DNA of 64,000 nucleotides from Sphingomonas psychrotolerans (GCF_002796605.1 NZ_CP024924.1:62001-126000); one strand, 5' to 3'; shown: positions 1 through 8,920, counted from the first letter of the stretch. Notes: generated from the letters alone by a model not told the origin. Translations and numbers: made by a program.

Positions 1-96
1 ACCCAGCGCGAAAGCGAACAGCAGCACAGCGAACGCGATGAGACCGATGAGGATCTCAGGCCAGCCAGGCTGCCTTGTCTTAATCCCGGTAAACAT
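1..96 (-). CDS. Membrane protein, N-terminal fragment (cut by window edge)
   Basis: An ATG at the complement of 94-96 opens a frame with no stop to the window edge, giving 32 residues. A short charged head is followed by a hydrophobic stretch rich in Ile, Leu, Phe and Ala that looks like a first transmembrane helix. A GAGGAG ribosome-binding sequence lies about 10 bases upstream. The family cannot be named from so short a piece. No gene is evident between it and the end of the next gene at 314. Confidence 0.4.
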   Translation of the reverse strand, partial: MFTGIKTRQPGWPEILIGLIAFAVLLFAFALG

Positions 97-313
97 TGTT
101 GCCTCGCTCCTCGCCGGTCGAACGTCTGTGCGCCGGCTTCCAGTACGAGTTCGCCCTCGAACATTGCGTGAGTCTGGCGATGCCGACCAAGCTTCGCGGC
201 AAGCGCCCGGGCAGACTAAAACGTCTTAACCATCGCCTCATGGATGACCTGCTGCTATTCCGCGACGGCCTTCGCCGGGCGGCCATTGACGATGTGGATG
301 TTGAGCAATGGCA

Positions 314-1387
314 TTACCGGTCGTTCCGATTGCGGACGGCACTCAGCTCGCGCGCAAGTGTTTCAATGAGGGCAGCAGCAGGCAGGGCGCGCGACAGAGG
401 CGCGCCCTGTCCTGCCCAATGCGCCCCAAACCCGTGTTCGCCGCGAGCTTTGGCGGCTGCATGGAGGGATTTGCCGGCATCGTAGGCAATGGGATAGTCG
501 GGCGGCAGACGCTCGGCGAGTTGCCCGATCAGTGCCGTAAAGCGGTTGGCAATCGCTCGCGCGGGGCGTCCGGAGATCAACGGTGTCAGGGTCGTGTGAT
601 ATGCTCCCGGACCGTTTAAAGCGGTGCGATAGGCATTGTCAGCAGCGGACTCCGGACAGCCTACGAACGCCGTGCCGAGTTGCGCTGCAATGGCGCCAAG
701 TTCGAGCGCGGCCGCGATGCCCGCGCCATCCATGATCCCGCCAGCAGCGATAACAGGCAGCTTCGTTTCCCGCACCAGCAGGCGCGTCAGCGCCAACGTC
801 CCGAGAGCATCGTCTGGCTTTGCCGGATCAAAGACACCCCGGTGTCCGCCAGCCTCGATACCTTGCGCCACAATACCATCGATACCGGCCGCTTCGATCG
901 CGCGTGCTTCCTCCACGCTGGTGGCAGTCGCCAGCAGGTAGATGCCACGCGCGCGCAACTCCGAGAGCGCGTCGGCAGACGGCACACCGAAATGGAAGCT
1001 GACGACGGGGGGTTTCAGCGCCAGCAGGGTCGCCAGCATATCGGCATCGTCGTCAAAGCTCTTATAGATCGTACGCAGCGCCTTGGGCGGCTCGGCATCG
1101 AACTCCGCGAACAACGGCGCGAGCCATTCCAGCCATGCCCGTTCTCGCTCCAGATCAGCCGTGGCGCTGCCGTGGACAAACAGATTGACGTTAAAGGCTC
1201 CATCGATGCGGTTGATGCGTGCGCGGGTTTCCTCAATCATCTCGCGTGCGCCGCTGGCGTCGGTCGCGCCGACCCCGATCGATCCTAGCCCGCCAGCATC
1301 CGACACCGTTGCCGCCAGTGTCGGCGTCGAGACGCCGGCCATCGGTGCCTGGACGATGGGGAGCGTCATGTTGAGCCGGTTGAGCAT
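314..1387 (-). CDS. Nitronate monooxygenase (2-nitropropane dioxygenase family)
   Basis: A 357-residue FMN-dependent TIM-barrel enzyme of the NMO family, which oxidises alkyl nitronates such as propionate 3-nitronate to carbonyl compounds and nitrite. The N-terminus carries the family pattern PIVQAPMAG followed by a glycine-rich SDAGGLGSIG. The phosphate-binding end of the barrel is seen as AAGGIMDGAGIAAAL and GTAFVGCPES. The frame is open further upstream, but the ATG at 1387 has AAGGAGG seven bases before it, so this start was chosen. A TGCGACACA motif lies about 90 bases upstream (1477-1485). The gene stands alone, downstream of a broken hydrolase gene on the same strand. Confidence 0.9.
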   Translation of the reverse strand: MLNRLNMTLPIVQAPMAGVSTPTLAATVSDAGGLGSIGVGATDASGAREMIEETRARINRIDGAFNVNLFVHGSATADLERERAWLEWLAPLFAEFDAEPPKALRTIYKSFDDDADMLATLLALKPPVVSFHFGVPSADALSELRARGIYLLATATSVEEARAIEAAGIDGIVAQGIEAGGHRGVFDPAKPDDALGTLALTRLLVRETKLPVIAAGGIMDGAGIAAALELGAIAAQLGTAFVGCPESAADNAYRTALNGPGAYHTTLTPLISGRPARAIANRFTALIGQLAERLPPDYPIAYDAGKSLHAAAKARGEHGFGAHWAGQGAPLSRALPAAALIETLARELSAVRNRNDR

Positions 1388-1476
1388 TCTTGCCTCCTTA
1401 TGCCGCAAACGCTTCGTCAGCCATCGTCTAGTAGACTCTTCTCGCCGTTCGCGAGCGCGCGGATCAGCATTGTGGG

Positions 1477-1485
1477 TGTGTCGCA
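1477..1485 (-). promoter_or_regulatory. TGCGACACA motif upstream of nitronate monooxygenase
   Basis: Exact copy of a nine-base motif found six times in non-coding DNA of the first 26 kb. Read on the minus strand it points toward the nitronate monooxygenase gene, 90 bases before its ATG. Function inferred, see findings. Confidence 0.35.
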
Positions 1486-1559
1486 CCGATTGTGGTTTGC
1501 GTCTCAACGATCGTGCGCCTGCGGCGTCGAACCGTCTCACGCAATGTGAGCCGGAAACG

Positions 1560-2054
1560 ACCCTTATTGCAGTTCCGGGCGATCATCATTGCGAGCCGCT
1601 ACAGGCACGGGTGCTCCGGCGGCATCCGGTAGTCGATGCCGTAACAGGGTACGCCGTGCTGCTTGGCTTGGCGGCAAGCGCTCACCCGGGACGCCTCCCC
1701 GCCGCCGAACACCAGCGAGCCGGCCGTGCAGATCGATCGTCGCGTGCCGGTCATCGGATATCACGTCCGGCGTGGCGTGATGGATGATCGCGGGGCCGGC
1801 TTCGATCATAGACGATTGAGCTCGAAGGTTTCCTGCCACCCCTTCGCCGATGTGGCATATTGTGCGTCCGCCGCCGCCTTGATCTTCATCCAACCCGGAA
1901 GGTCGTCCGGCTGCGGCGTCTCGTAAAGGGCGTGAAGAGGCCTCCCGTCTTCCCCGACGAGGCAGGCCAACGCCGCTTGGGCTTCGGCGCTGATGGAGGC
2001 GGGGACCGGGATCGCACGCGCCTCTAGTTTCACCGCAGATCCGTTTTCGTCCAT
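1560..2054 (-). pseudogene. Broken alpha/beta hydrolase (lipase/esterase family)
   Basis: The first 82 codons (2054 to 1806) form a hydrolase-like N-terminus: SISAEAQAALACL, then PQPDDLPGWMKI. That frame then stops. The expected continuation is spread over other frames: HATPDVISDDRHATIDLHG, containing the oxyanion His-Gly, lies in one, and SLVFGGGEASR followed by GIDYRMPPEHP lies in another, which ends in a TAG near 1600. These are recognisable consecutive blocks of the esterase fold, so at least two frameshifts have split the gene. The nucleophile GDSAGG block and everything after it are missing. It probably once followed the ankyrin gene in an operon (6-base gap). Confidence 0.7.
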
Positions 2055-2060
2055 ATGCGT

Positions 2061-3065
2061 CTATTCCGCCTTGGCGAGGATGCGTGCCAGATCCTCGTAA
2101 CCGTAGAGACTGGCTAGCTCGCGCGGGGTCTGCCCCGAATGGGTGCGCAGACCGAGCGATGCGCCATGCTCGACCAGAATTTGCGCGGCCTCCACATGGC
2201 CGTGCCAGACAGCATCGTGCAGTGCTGTCAGGCCGTTATATGGACCTTGCGCGTCGAGGCCGCGACTGCCCACGCCGCCGCGGTCGAGACCCTGCAGCAA
2301 AACCCGCAGGACATGTGCGTAGCCGAGAAAAGCCGCCTCGTGGATCGCCGTTCCGCGCATAAGCCCGATCTCACCATGAGGATCTGCGCCGGCATCGAGC
2401 AGCAGGTGGACAATCTCCACCTGCCGCGTGCGCACGGCGATGCCCAGAGCGGTATAGTCGTCCTCTACCGTGCCGGTGACGGGGATACGCTGATTCACGT
2501 CAGTGCCTTCGGCGATCAGCCTTCGCGCCTCGCCGACGTCGCCCTCCTTGATCGCCACGATCAACGCCGACCCGGCAAGCTGCTCCGCCGATGCTGTTTC
2601 GTGGAGCACGATCGCGCGGGCGATCGCTTCCGACCCGTCCTCTTGCGCCAGTTCCAGTGCGGTCTGGTGCCAGTGATTGCGGATCCCCGTCCGCGCGCCG
2701 CGATCAAGCAGCAGCTGCACCGCGCCCTCATGCTTGTGCAGCACCGCGTCCATAAGCGGTGTGTTGCCGAGAACCGGAGTTTGCTGGTCTACAAATGCGC
2801 CGCAGTCGAGCAGCAGGCGTATGACAGCCGGGCTTCCAGATTGCGCCGCCTTGTGCAGCACCGTTGCTCCCATGCGCGGTTCCACGGCAAGCAGATCGGC
2901 GCCGGCCGTCAGGAGTAGCTCCACCATCAGGGTTTGGCCCAAGCCGGCCGCCATCATGAGCGGAGTGAAGCCGTCGGCATCCCGCCGATCAACATCGGTG
3001 CTGTCACCTAATGCCACCCGCGCTGCGGCTACATCACCCGCTCGGATCGCTTCATCGAGCGACAT
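2061..3065 (-). CDS. Ankyrin repeat protein
   Basis: 334 residues made almost entirely of ankyrin repeats. Repeat cores recur at about 33-residue spacing: DGFTPLMMAAGLG, GATVLHKAAQSGS, GNTPLMDAVLHKH, DYTALGIAVRTRQ, GTAIHEAAFLGYA, GLTALHDAVWHGH and SGQTPRELASLYG. There is no signal peptide or membrane segment, so it is probably a cytoplasmic protein-binding scaffold; the partner cannot be inferred. The chosen ATG at 3065 is preceded by GGGAGGTGTGCG and lies 14 bases inside the 3' end of the epoxide hydrolase gene, which suggests translational coupling. An upstream in-frame start would lie deeper inside that gene. Confidence 0.85.
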   Translation of the reverse strand: MSLDEAIRAGDVAAARVALGDSTDVDRRDADGFTPLMMAAGLGQTLMVELLLTAGADLLAVEPRMGATVLHKAAQSGSPAVIRLLLDCGAFVDQQTPVLGNTPLMDAVLHKHEGAVQLLLDRGARTGIRNHWHQTALELAQEDGSEAIARAIVLHETASAEQLAGSALIVAIKEGDVGEARRLIAEGTDVNQRIPVTGTVEDDYTALGIAVRTRQVEIVHLLLDAGADPHGEIGLMRGTAIHEAAFLGYAHVLRVLLQGLDRGGVGSRGLDAQGPYNGLTALHDAVWHGHVEAAQILVEHGASLGLRTHSGQTPRELASLYGYEDLARILAKAE

Positions 3066-4044
3066 CGCACACCTCCCGAGCCAGGAATCGGACAATCTCT
3101 TCGTTCACCCGCTCCGCCGCCTCGTGCTGCACCCAGTGGCCGACCCCGTCCAATTCGACGACGTCGACAAGCCCTGGCCACACCGGGCTTAGGTCCGACA
3201 CGGCGGGAGGCTCTGGGTGGAAGAAGCGGCAGAGACCGTCAGCACCGCCCCAGATATAGAGGCTGGGCTGCGCGATCGTTACGTTCTTGAACGCAGCGGT
3301 CAGCCCGAAGGTCTCTTGGAGGACGCGGTAGTAGTTCAGCCCTCCGTGAAAGCCTGTCCGCTCAAAGGCGCTGATCGAATGTGCCACATAGTCGGGATCC
3401 GCCCAGGTTGGAATCTCCACCAGCGGAGGGCGGAGCATTCCCTTCGCCGGGTCGATCGGGTCCCACCTTTCTCCGGGCGGGGGACTTGCGGACAGCCAGT
3501 AGAGCACGCTGCGTATCGTGTTCGACGCCGGCAAGAGGCGCGCATCCGCTTCGGGTTCGGAAAGTCCGAAGGCGTAATAGCGCTCGCCGAGTCCGCGTGC
3601 CCGCAAGTCTTCCCAGAGGCTCGTGTCTCCGCGCGGTGAAAAGGGAATGCTGAGGCTGACGAGCGCGTGGAAGCGGTCGGGACGCATAATGCAGGCTCGC
3701 TGCGCATAGTCCGCACCCCAGTCGTGTCCGACAATCACCGCGCTGTCGATCTCAAGCGCGTCGAGCACGCCGATCAGGTCGCCCGTGACATGAAGAGAGG
3801 TGTAATTGCGAAAGTCTTCCGGCGCGTAGCTCTGGCCGAACCCGCGCATGTCCAGCGCTATCGCCCGAAACCCAGCCGCGGCAACGGCGCGCATTTGGCT
3901 CCGCCAAGTCTCTGCCGTATCCGGGAAGCCGTGGCAGAACAACACGGCTGGGCCCTCGCCCTGGTCAAGCACATGGAAGGGCTCGCCGTTTGCCATCACC
4001 CGCATGCGGCGCACGTGGGGATAGTCATCTGCCTGATCGCTCAT
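3052..4044 (-). CDS. Epoxide hydrolase-like alpha/beta hydrolase
   Basis: 330 residues with the soluble epoxide hydrolase layout. The oxyanion motif HGFP is at residues 38-41, and the nucleophile elbow GHDWGA at 106-111 puts Asp108 as the attacking residue (an Asp here marks epoxide hydrolases and dehalogenases rather than esterases). A lid tyrosine pair NYYR sits near 237-240, and the base His303 is in GVGHWVQHE. The family opens epoxides to diols through an ester intermediate; the substrate is unknown. It is followed by the overlapping ankyrin gene and preceded by two small genes on the same strand, so all may be co-transcribed. Confidence 0.9.
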   Translation of the reverse strand: MSDQADDYPHVRRMRVMANGEPFHVLDQGEGPAVLFCHGFPDTAETWRSQMRAVAAAGFRAIALDMRGFGQSYAPEDFRNYTSLHVTGDLIGVLDALEIDSAVIVGHDWGADYAQRACIMRPDRFHALVSLSIPFSPRGDTSLWEDLRARGLGERYYAFGLSEPEADARLLPASNTIRSVLYWLSASPPPGERWDPIDPAKGMLRPPLVEIPTWADPDYVAHSISAFERTGFHGGLNYYRVLQETFGLTAAFKNVTIAQPSLYIWGGADGLCRFFHPEPPAVSDLSPVWPGLVDVVELDGVGHWVQHEAAERVNEEIVRFLAREVCDVAR

Positions 4045-4168
4045 CTCGAAAGTCCCCTATGTGCCGGTCTGCATGCTCGTCGCCAAGGTCACGTCGGTAA
4101 CCGCGAGAGGAGCCGCGGTTCCACGAAGTCTCTCTCGACGATGCTCGACCACGTCGCCGTGATTGCCC

Positions 4169-4615
4169 TCAGGGGAGGTCGGCCAGCTGTTTCCTCATGA
4201 AGAGCATGAAGTCCTGATTTCCGGTGTAGAAGTCGAGAACGGCCCGCGCCCGTCTTGTGGCGAAGATCGTCGGCAGTGCCGCAGTTAGGGTTTCCCATGA
4301 TTCCCCGTCGAGCGTCCCCGTTCTGAACTGGTGCCAGGCGTATTCCCGGATCTTGATGAGCTTGACCACCTGCCACAGGAACATCCGCTCCGCTTCCGGC
4401 GTCAGCGCGATATCGTCGCCTATGAAGTGCGGATCGACGCCTTGCTGCATGTAATCGGAGATGATGCCGATGTCGGCTTCCAGGATCTCCTGAAACGAGC
4501 TCGCGATCATGGCCTTCGTGTTCTGCCGAAGCTGCACGATCACATACCATAGGCTGGCCACGACCACGACGGACTGCACGAGACCGCTGACCGCCGAGAT
4601 CGCCGTCCAGTTCAT
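4169..4615 (-). CDS. Hypothetical protein with one N-terminal membrane segment
   Basis: 148 residues. Residues 1-25 form one hydrophobic helix (VSGLVQSVVVVASLWYVIVQL), followed by a soluble, mostly helical domain containing SFQEILEADIGIISDYMQQG and a C-terminal stretch rich in aromatic residues. The protein looks anchored in the inner membrane with its domain in the cytoplasm. No family is recognised with certainty. The ATG at 4615 was chosen because GAGGAG precedes it at a good distance, although the frame is open further upstream. It lies 44 bases after the SnoaL-like gene on the same strand. Confidence 0.6.
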   Translation of the reverse strand: MNWTAISAVSGLVQSVVVVASLWYVIVQLRQNTKAMIASSFQEILEADIGIISDYMQQGVDPHFIGDDIALTPEAERMFLWQVVKLIKIREYAWHQFRTGTLDGESWETLTAALPTIFATRRARAVLDFYTGNQDFMLFMRKQLADLP

Positions 4616-4659
4616 CCCACTCTCCTCGGTGCGCTTGTGAGGCGTCGCACGCGCGACAG

Positions 4660-5109
4660 TTATTGGGGGAGCGGGTTCGTCGTCGCGAAGGAGTAGCGCG
4701 CGATCTTCCACGCCTCGTCATCGCCTTTTTGGAAGATGAACAGTTCGTGGTTGGCGTCGGGGACGCGTTGCTTGATTGCATTCACGGTCACATGCCCGTT
4801 CGAACTCGTCCGGACGAACGCCCAGTTCGGCGCGACCTGCACGACCTCCTCGACCGTCAACTCGGTATCGAAGGTGATCGCCTGGAAAATGCCGTTGTAG
4901 GCAGCCCGGATTGCATCGGCGCCGACGGTCGAAGGGTTGTTCGGAGCCATGAAGACGCCATCAGGTGCAAATACGGTCAGCACTGTGTCGGTGTCCGAGG
5001 CGTTCAGCGCCGTCTCGTAGGTCAGCAATACCTCTTCGATGTCTGCCTGAGTCGAAGCGGCGCCTGCGGTTTTGCTTGCAGATTTCACGAGCTTTCTCAT
5101 AACGTGCAT
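4660..5109 (-). CDS. SnoaL-like/DUF4440 protein (NTF2 fold, SgcJ/EcaC type)
   Basis: 149 residues with the cone-shaped NTF2 fold pattern: a helical start (ADIEEVLLTYETALNASD), then TVLTVFAPDGVFMAPNNP, the segment GADAIRAAYNGIF, and strands ending in HELFIFQKGDDEAWKIARY. Proteins of this family include small isomerases, hydratases and proteins of unknown role; no catalytic pair is obvious, so no reaction is assigned. ATG codons at 5109 and 5100 are both possible. It is the first gene of a minus-strand run that continues to the ankyrin gene. The 217 bases upstream, to 5327, show no gene. Confidence 0.78.
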   Translation of the reverse strand: MHVMRKLVKSASKTAGAASTQADIEEVLLTYETALNASDTDTVLTVFAPDGVFMAPNNPSTVGADAIRAAYNGIFQAITFDTELTVEEVVQVAPNWAFVRTSSNGHVTVNAIKQRVPDANHELFIFQKGDDEAWKIARYSFATTNPLPQ

Positions 5110-5326
5110 CCCCGTCTTGATTCAATTTGTTGCGCTTGGACTTTATGTCGCTTCCGGTCTTCGGAGTAGTATGGGGGTCTGCGATACTGTGTCGCCGTTT
5201 CCGGAACGCGGCACGCCGGACGCCCCCCACGGCGTCCCATGAATGGATCGCAGCCAGCAGGGCGCTCGCAAGGCTGAAGGCTTTAGAGCGCCCGGGGCGA
5301 TCTCATCACCATTGCGATCGGCGCCG

Positions 5327-5779
5327 TCAGTGCTCCGGCGTCGACGCTCCAGCCTTCGTCCGGATCAGGGGCGCGCCCTCCAGGACGCGCTGAACCGGGC
5401 ACTTGCCCGCGATCTCCATCAACCGTGCCAGTTGATCGGCGCCGAGCAGCGGAGCGCTGATTGAGACGGTCTTGTCGAATATATCGATTGGTGCAGCGGC
5501 ACCGGCAATCACCGTCTTCACATGATCAACCACAACCTCGATATGCTCGACCGGCCAGCCTTGCTGGAGCGCAAACCAGCGGACGGTCATGACGGTGCAT
5601 TCGGCTAGCGATGAGGCCAGCAGTTCGAGCGGGTTCGGCCCCAGGCCGCCGCCGCCCGCACTGGCTGGTTCGTCGCCAATGAAGCTGTGGTCATGCGTCG
5701 CGATGCGGACAGCAAACGGGCTCTCCCCGGTTTCGATCGCTGATACTCGGGTGCGAAGGGCCGCCATCACGAGATCCAT
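5327..5779 (-). CDS. OsmC family protein (peroxiredoxin-like)
   Basis: 150 residues from the ATG at 5779. The two OsmC cysteines are present: one in SSLAECTVMTVRWFA on the central helix and one in AGKCPVQRVL near the C-terminus. In OsmC/Ohr proteins these reduce organic hydroperoxides. The motif GGGGLGPNPLELLASSLAEC is typical of OsmC subgroups. The open frame extends upstream into the pirin gene, but homology begins near this ATG; a weaker alternative start is 5767. It follows the pirin gene by 112 bases and completes a stress-type set of haloperoxidase-like hydrolase, acetyltransferase, pirin and OsmC. Confidence 0.83.
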   Translation of the reverse strand: MDLVMAALRTRVSAIETGESPFAVRIATHDHSFIGDEPASAGGGGLGPNPLELLASSLAECTVMTVRWFALQQGWPVEHIEVVVDHVKTVIAGAAAPIDIFDKTVSISAPLLGADQLARLMEIAGKCPVQRVLEGAPLIRTKAGASTPEH

Positions 5780-5891
5780 GGGGCCGGTGTAGGAGAGGCC
5801 TGGCTTTGCAAAAACCAGGAGGAGGGTCGCGTGCTTGCAGAGCCAATCGCGATGTCTCCTCGCAAACCGGTGCTGCAGATGACAAAAGGGT

Positions 5892-6785
5892 TCATGATAT
5901 CGCTGGCAGAGGCGGAACCGGCTCGTCCGGTAGTGGAATGAACTCGGCATCGTCGGCATCGGGCAGCTTCATGCGTCCCGCCTTCCAATCGGCCGCCGCC
6001 TGAGCGAGCCGGTCCTTGGATGAGGAAACGAAGTTCCAGTGGATGAAACGCTCTCCGATCGGCTCGCCGCCGAGAACCATGACGGTCGAAGCCTTCTTGG
6101 CCTTAAAATGCGAAGAGCCCGCGCCCAGAACCAGCATCTGTCCCGCCTCGTAGCGATTGCCGTGGATTTCGATCGCGCCCGCCGCGATGTAGAGCGCCCG
6201 CTCTTTGTGATCCGCGGGGACTTCTGCGACCGCGCCAGGCTCCATTTCGAGGTGCGCGTAGAAGAGCGGCGAGTGCGTCTTGGCCCTTGCGGTGAGGCCA
6301 TAGGCGCTGCCCGCGATTAGATGACCGACTACTCCGCCGCTTTCCCATTGCGGCAGGTCGGTGCCCGAGTGGTGGGTGAAGGACGGGGCGCTTTCCTCGA
6401 ATTCCTCCGGCAGCGCGACCCAGGCCTGGATGCCATGCAGGTGGTCGCCGACGGCGCGGGCATGTTCGAAGCGCTCGCTATGCGTGATGCCGCGGCCGGC
6501 CGTCATCCAATTCACTTCTTGCGGCCGGATCGGCATTTCGTAGCCGAGGCTGTCGCGGTGCATGATCTCGCCCGAGAACAGGTAACTGACGGTCGACAGG
6601 CCAACGTGCGGATGCGCCCGGACATCGAACTCGGGGCCGAGGCCGGGGGCCAGATCGATGGGCCCGAAGTGATCGAAGAATATGAAGGGTCCGACCATGC
6701 GCCGCTTGGCGAAGGGCAGGACGCGGCCGACCTCGAAGCCACCGCCTAGATCGCGGCGACGCTGATCGATGACGAGTTCAATCAT
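5892..6785 (-). CDS. Pirin family protein
   Basis: 297 residues, bicupin. The N-terminal cupin has the metal-binding pattern DVRAHPHVGLSTVSYL with a downstream GRGITHSERF; the C-terminal cupin contains EMEPGAVAEVPADHKERAL. Pirins bind Fe(II), and several act as quercetin 2,3-dioxygenases or redox-sensing cofactors. The ATG at 6785 overlaps the acetyltransferase stop by eight bases and has GGAG eight bases upstream, so the two are coupled. A second, distantly related pirin is at 16037-16939. Confidence 0.92.
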   Translation of the reverse strand: MIELVIDQRRRDLGGGFEVGRVLPFAKRRMVGPFIFFDHFGPIDLAPGLGPEFDVRAHPHVGLSTVSYLFSGEIMHRDSLGYEMPIRPQEVNWMTAGRGITHSERFEHARAVGDHLHGIQAWVALPEEFEESAPSFTHHSGTDLPQWESGGVVGHLIAGSAYGLTARAKTHSPLFYAHLEMEPGAVAEVPADHKERALYIAAGAIEIHGNRYEAGQMLVLGAGSSHFKAKKASTVMVLGGEPIGERFIHWNFVSSSKDRLAQAAADWKAGRMKLPDADDAEFIPLPDEPVPPLPAIS

Positions 6786-7074
6786 TCTGGGTCTCCGTCG
6801 CGACGATATCGGCATATTCGGGATGGCGCGCGTAGAAGGCCGCCATGAAGGGGCAGAGCAGCACCACCTTGCGCCCGGACGAACGGATGGCGTCGAAGGT
6901 GCCGCGTGCGAGCTGTGAGCCTAGACCCTGTCCGGAGAACCGCTTCGGCACGATCGTGTGGGTCAGGACGACCTGATCACCGTCCATGCGGTAATAGGCA
7001 GCGGCAACTTCGTGGCTCGCATCGATCGGCAGTTCGAAGCGATGCTGAGCGGGATTGTCTTCGACGACGTTCAC
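6778..7074 (-). CDS. Small GNAT-fold N-acetyltransferase (YjdJ/COG2388 type)
   Basis: 98 residues, the size of the minimal GNAT subgroup. The acetyl-CoA loop is visible as VPKRFSGQGLGSQLARG, with the preceding strand VVLTHTIV. The C-terminal part LLCPFMAAFYARHPEYADIV is typical of this subgroup. Substrates of the group are not established. The start codon overlaps the hydrolase stop as ATGA (7071-7074), and its own stop overlaps the pirin start, so hydrolase, acetyltransferase and pirin are one translationally coupled unit. Confidence 0.86.
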   Translation of the reverse strand: MNVVEDNPAQHRFELPIDASHEVAAAYYRMDGDQVVLTHTIVPKRFSGQGLGSQLARGTFDAIRSSGRKVVLLCPFMAAFYARHPEYADIVATETQND

Positions 7075-7913
7075 GCGAGGTTCTCCCCCTTGATAAAGGC
7101 AAGAAGGTCGGCGTTAATGAGGTCGGGATGGGTCGCGAACATGCCGTGCGATAGGCCGGGATAGGTTTTGAGCGCGCCATTCGGGAGCAGCTTGACCGCA
7201 ATGCGAGCCGAGGCCTCGATCGGCACCACTTGATCGTCTTCACCGTGCATCAGGAGCACGGGAACCGTGACGGCCTGCAGATCTTCGGTGAAGTCCGTTT
7301 CCGAGAAGGCCGTGATACAGTCGTAATGCGCCTTGGTGCCGCCCATCATGCCTTGGCGCCACCAATTGCGGATCAGGCCTTCGCTGACCTCGGCGGCGTC
7401 GCGGTTGAAGCCGTAAAAGGGACCGCTGGGCACATCGAGAAAGAATTGCGCGCGGTTGCGGCTGAGCGCTTCGCGGAACCCGTCGAAAATCGACATCGGC
7501 AACCCGCCGGGATAGCGCTCCGTCGCCAGCATGATGGGTGGCACGGCGCCCAAGAGCACGGCCTTGGCGACGCGACCGGGTGTGCTTCGCGCGACATAGC
7601 GGATCACTTCGCCGCCACCGGTGGAATGCCCGATATGTACTGCGTTTTTCAGATCGAGCGCGTCTGCCAGTTCCGCGACGTCGGCGGCATAGGTGTCCAT
7701 CTCATTGCCGGTATCGGTCTGGTCGGAACGGCCGTGACCACGTCGGTCATGCGCGACGACGCGGTAGCCTTTCGCCAGAAAAAACAGCATCTGGTTATCC
7801 CAGTCGTCTGAACTGAGCGGCCATCCATGATGGAATACGATGGGCTGGGCGTCGCGAGGACCCCAATCTTTGTAGAAGAGGCGTGTACCGTCCTTCACCG
7901 TTAACGTTGCCAT
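7071..7913 (-). CDS. Alpha/beta hydrolase of the cofactor-free haloperoxidase (chloroperoxidase) family
   Basis: 280 residues. The triad is clear: nucleophile Ser97 in GHSTGGGE, acid Asp226/227 in HGEDDQVVP, and His256 in GLSHGMFA. The first strand has the family signature KDWGPRDAQPIVFHHGWP. Members carry promiscuous perhydrolase activity but act mainly as esterases or C-C hydrolases, so the haloperoxidase name describes the family rather than a proven role. It is the first gene of a coupled run with the acetyltransferase and pirin. The 120 bases upstream, to 8034, show no gene. Confidence 0.9.
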   Translation of the reverse strand: MATLTVKDGTRLFYKDWGPRDAQPIVFHHGWPLSSDDWDNQMLFFLAKGYRVVAHDRRGHGRSDQTDTGNEMDTYAADVAELADALDLKNAVHIGHSTGGGEVIRYVARSTPGRVAKAVLLGAVPPIMLATERYPGGLPMSIFDGFREALSRNRAQFFLDVPSGPFYGFNRDAAEVSEGLIRNWWRQGMMGGTKAHYDCITAFSETDFTEDLQAVTVPVLLMHGEDDQVVPIEASARIAVKLLPNGALKTYPGLSHGMFATHPDLINADLLAFIKGENLA

Positions 7914-8033
7914 TGTCGGGCAAATCCTTCTTGGTTGGGGACCGGGCTAAGGCCTGTCAGCCCCGCGCCTGATCCGGGTAAACATGGATCGCCTGAATTC
8001 GACCGTTCTGAATGTGGGCGACCTCGGTCCGAT

Positions 8034-8717
8034 TCATGGCCGCCGGTCGATCACCTGGTCCGGCCCTGCCGTTCCGTCCGGCACGTGCACGGCCATGCCA
8101 CCTGCGGCGATCCGTGCGACGGCTGTCTCGATCTGACCCCGGGCATGCGCGATCGCGGCGTCGCGCGCTTCGGGCCCAAAGCCGATCTTTTCGGCATGAA
8201 CGAACGCGACATCCGTGATCCCGACGAAGCCGAGAAGCTGCTTCAGATACGGCTCTTGGAAGTCGAGGACCTTGCTCGGCCCTTCGCTATAGAGACCGCC
8301 CCGCGCCTGGATCACAATGGCGCGGATGCCTGTGAGCAGGCCCTGCGGGCCGGATTCACTGAAAGAGAACGTTACGCGCGGTCGCAGCACATGATCGAAC
8401 CAGCTGCGCAGCGTCGTTGAAATGCTGAAATTGTACATCGGCGCCCCGATCACGAGGATCGTCGCCTCCTGCAGCTCCGCGATCAGATCGTCCGACAGCC
8501 CCTGCGCAGCAAGCTCGTCTTCTGTTGTTGCAACAGCACGAATGCCGGCGACGGTGTCCGGGGTCAGATGCGGAACCGGAACGTCACTGAGGTCGCGCCG
8601 GGTGACCAGCGCGTCAGGAATCGCCGCCAGCAGACGCTGCACCGTTTCTTCGACGAGGACACGGGAGACCGAGGCCTCGCCGGAGATGCTGCTGTTGATC
8701 GCAAGAATTCGGTTCAC
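8034..8717 (-). CDS. FMN-dependent NADH:quinone/azo reductase (AzoR family)
   Basis: 227 residues from a GTG start preceded by TGGAGC. The flavodoxin-like fold shows the phosphate loop ILAINSSISGEASVSR and the flavin-binding APMYNFSISTTLRSWFDHVLR, followed by QARGGLYSEG; all are AzoR hallmarks. AzoR enzymes reduce quinones and azo compounds by two electrons and protect against electrophilic quinones. No ATG gives a sensible N-terminus; an open frame reaches 8891 but is non-homologous before the GTG. A TGCGACACA motif is 77 bases upstream. Confidence 0.9.
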   Translation of the reverse strand: MNRILAINSSISGEASVSRVLVEETVQRLLAAIPDALVTRRDLSDVPVPHLTPDTVAGIRAVATTEDELAAQGLSDDLIAELQEATILVIGAPMYNFSISTTLRSWFDHVLRPRVTFSFSESGPQGLLTGIRAIVIQARGGLYSEGPSKVLDFQEPYLKQLLGFVGITDVAFVHAEKIGFGPEARDAAIAHARGQIETAVARIAAGGMAVHVPDGTAGPDQVIDRRP

Positions 8718-8793
8718 ACGGCGCTCCACTTCGATTGCGGAACCCGGCGTAACATTCCGGCGACGGGCTAAGTAGCGGCGCAACGTGACAAGC

Positions 8794-8802
8794 TGTGTCG
8801 CA
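8794..8802 (-). promoter_or_regulatory. TGCGACACA motif upstream of azoreductase
   Basis: Exact copy in gene orientation, 77 bases before the GTG. The match to the copy at 21836 is longer: both read TGCGACACAGC, one variable base, TGTCAC. Confidence 0.4.
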
Positions 8803-8920
8803 GAAAGAGCAACCCTTGGCCGATCGCATCTTATGCCGCGCTCGCGATGCTGAGCGGCCGCAGCTCGAGCCACGCTCCTAGCCGAAGCCATCTATGGCCG
8901 CGACGAACACCCGCCTGCCG

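Noticed and set aside
5110..5326. Minus-strand frame starting upstream of the SnoaL-like gene
   Set aside because: Low-complexity basic peptide without start signals; no homology visible.
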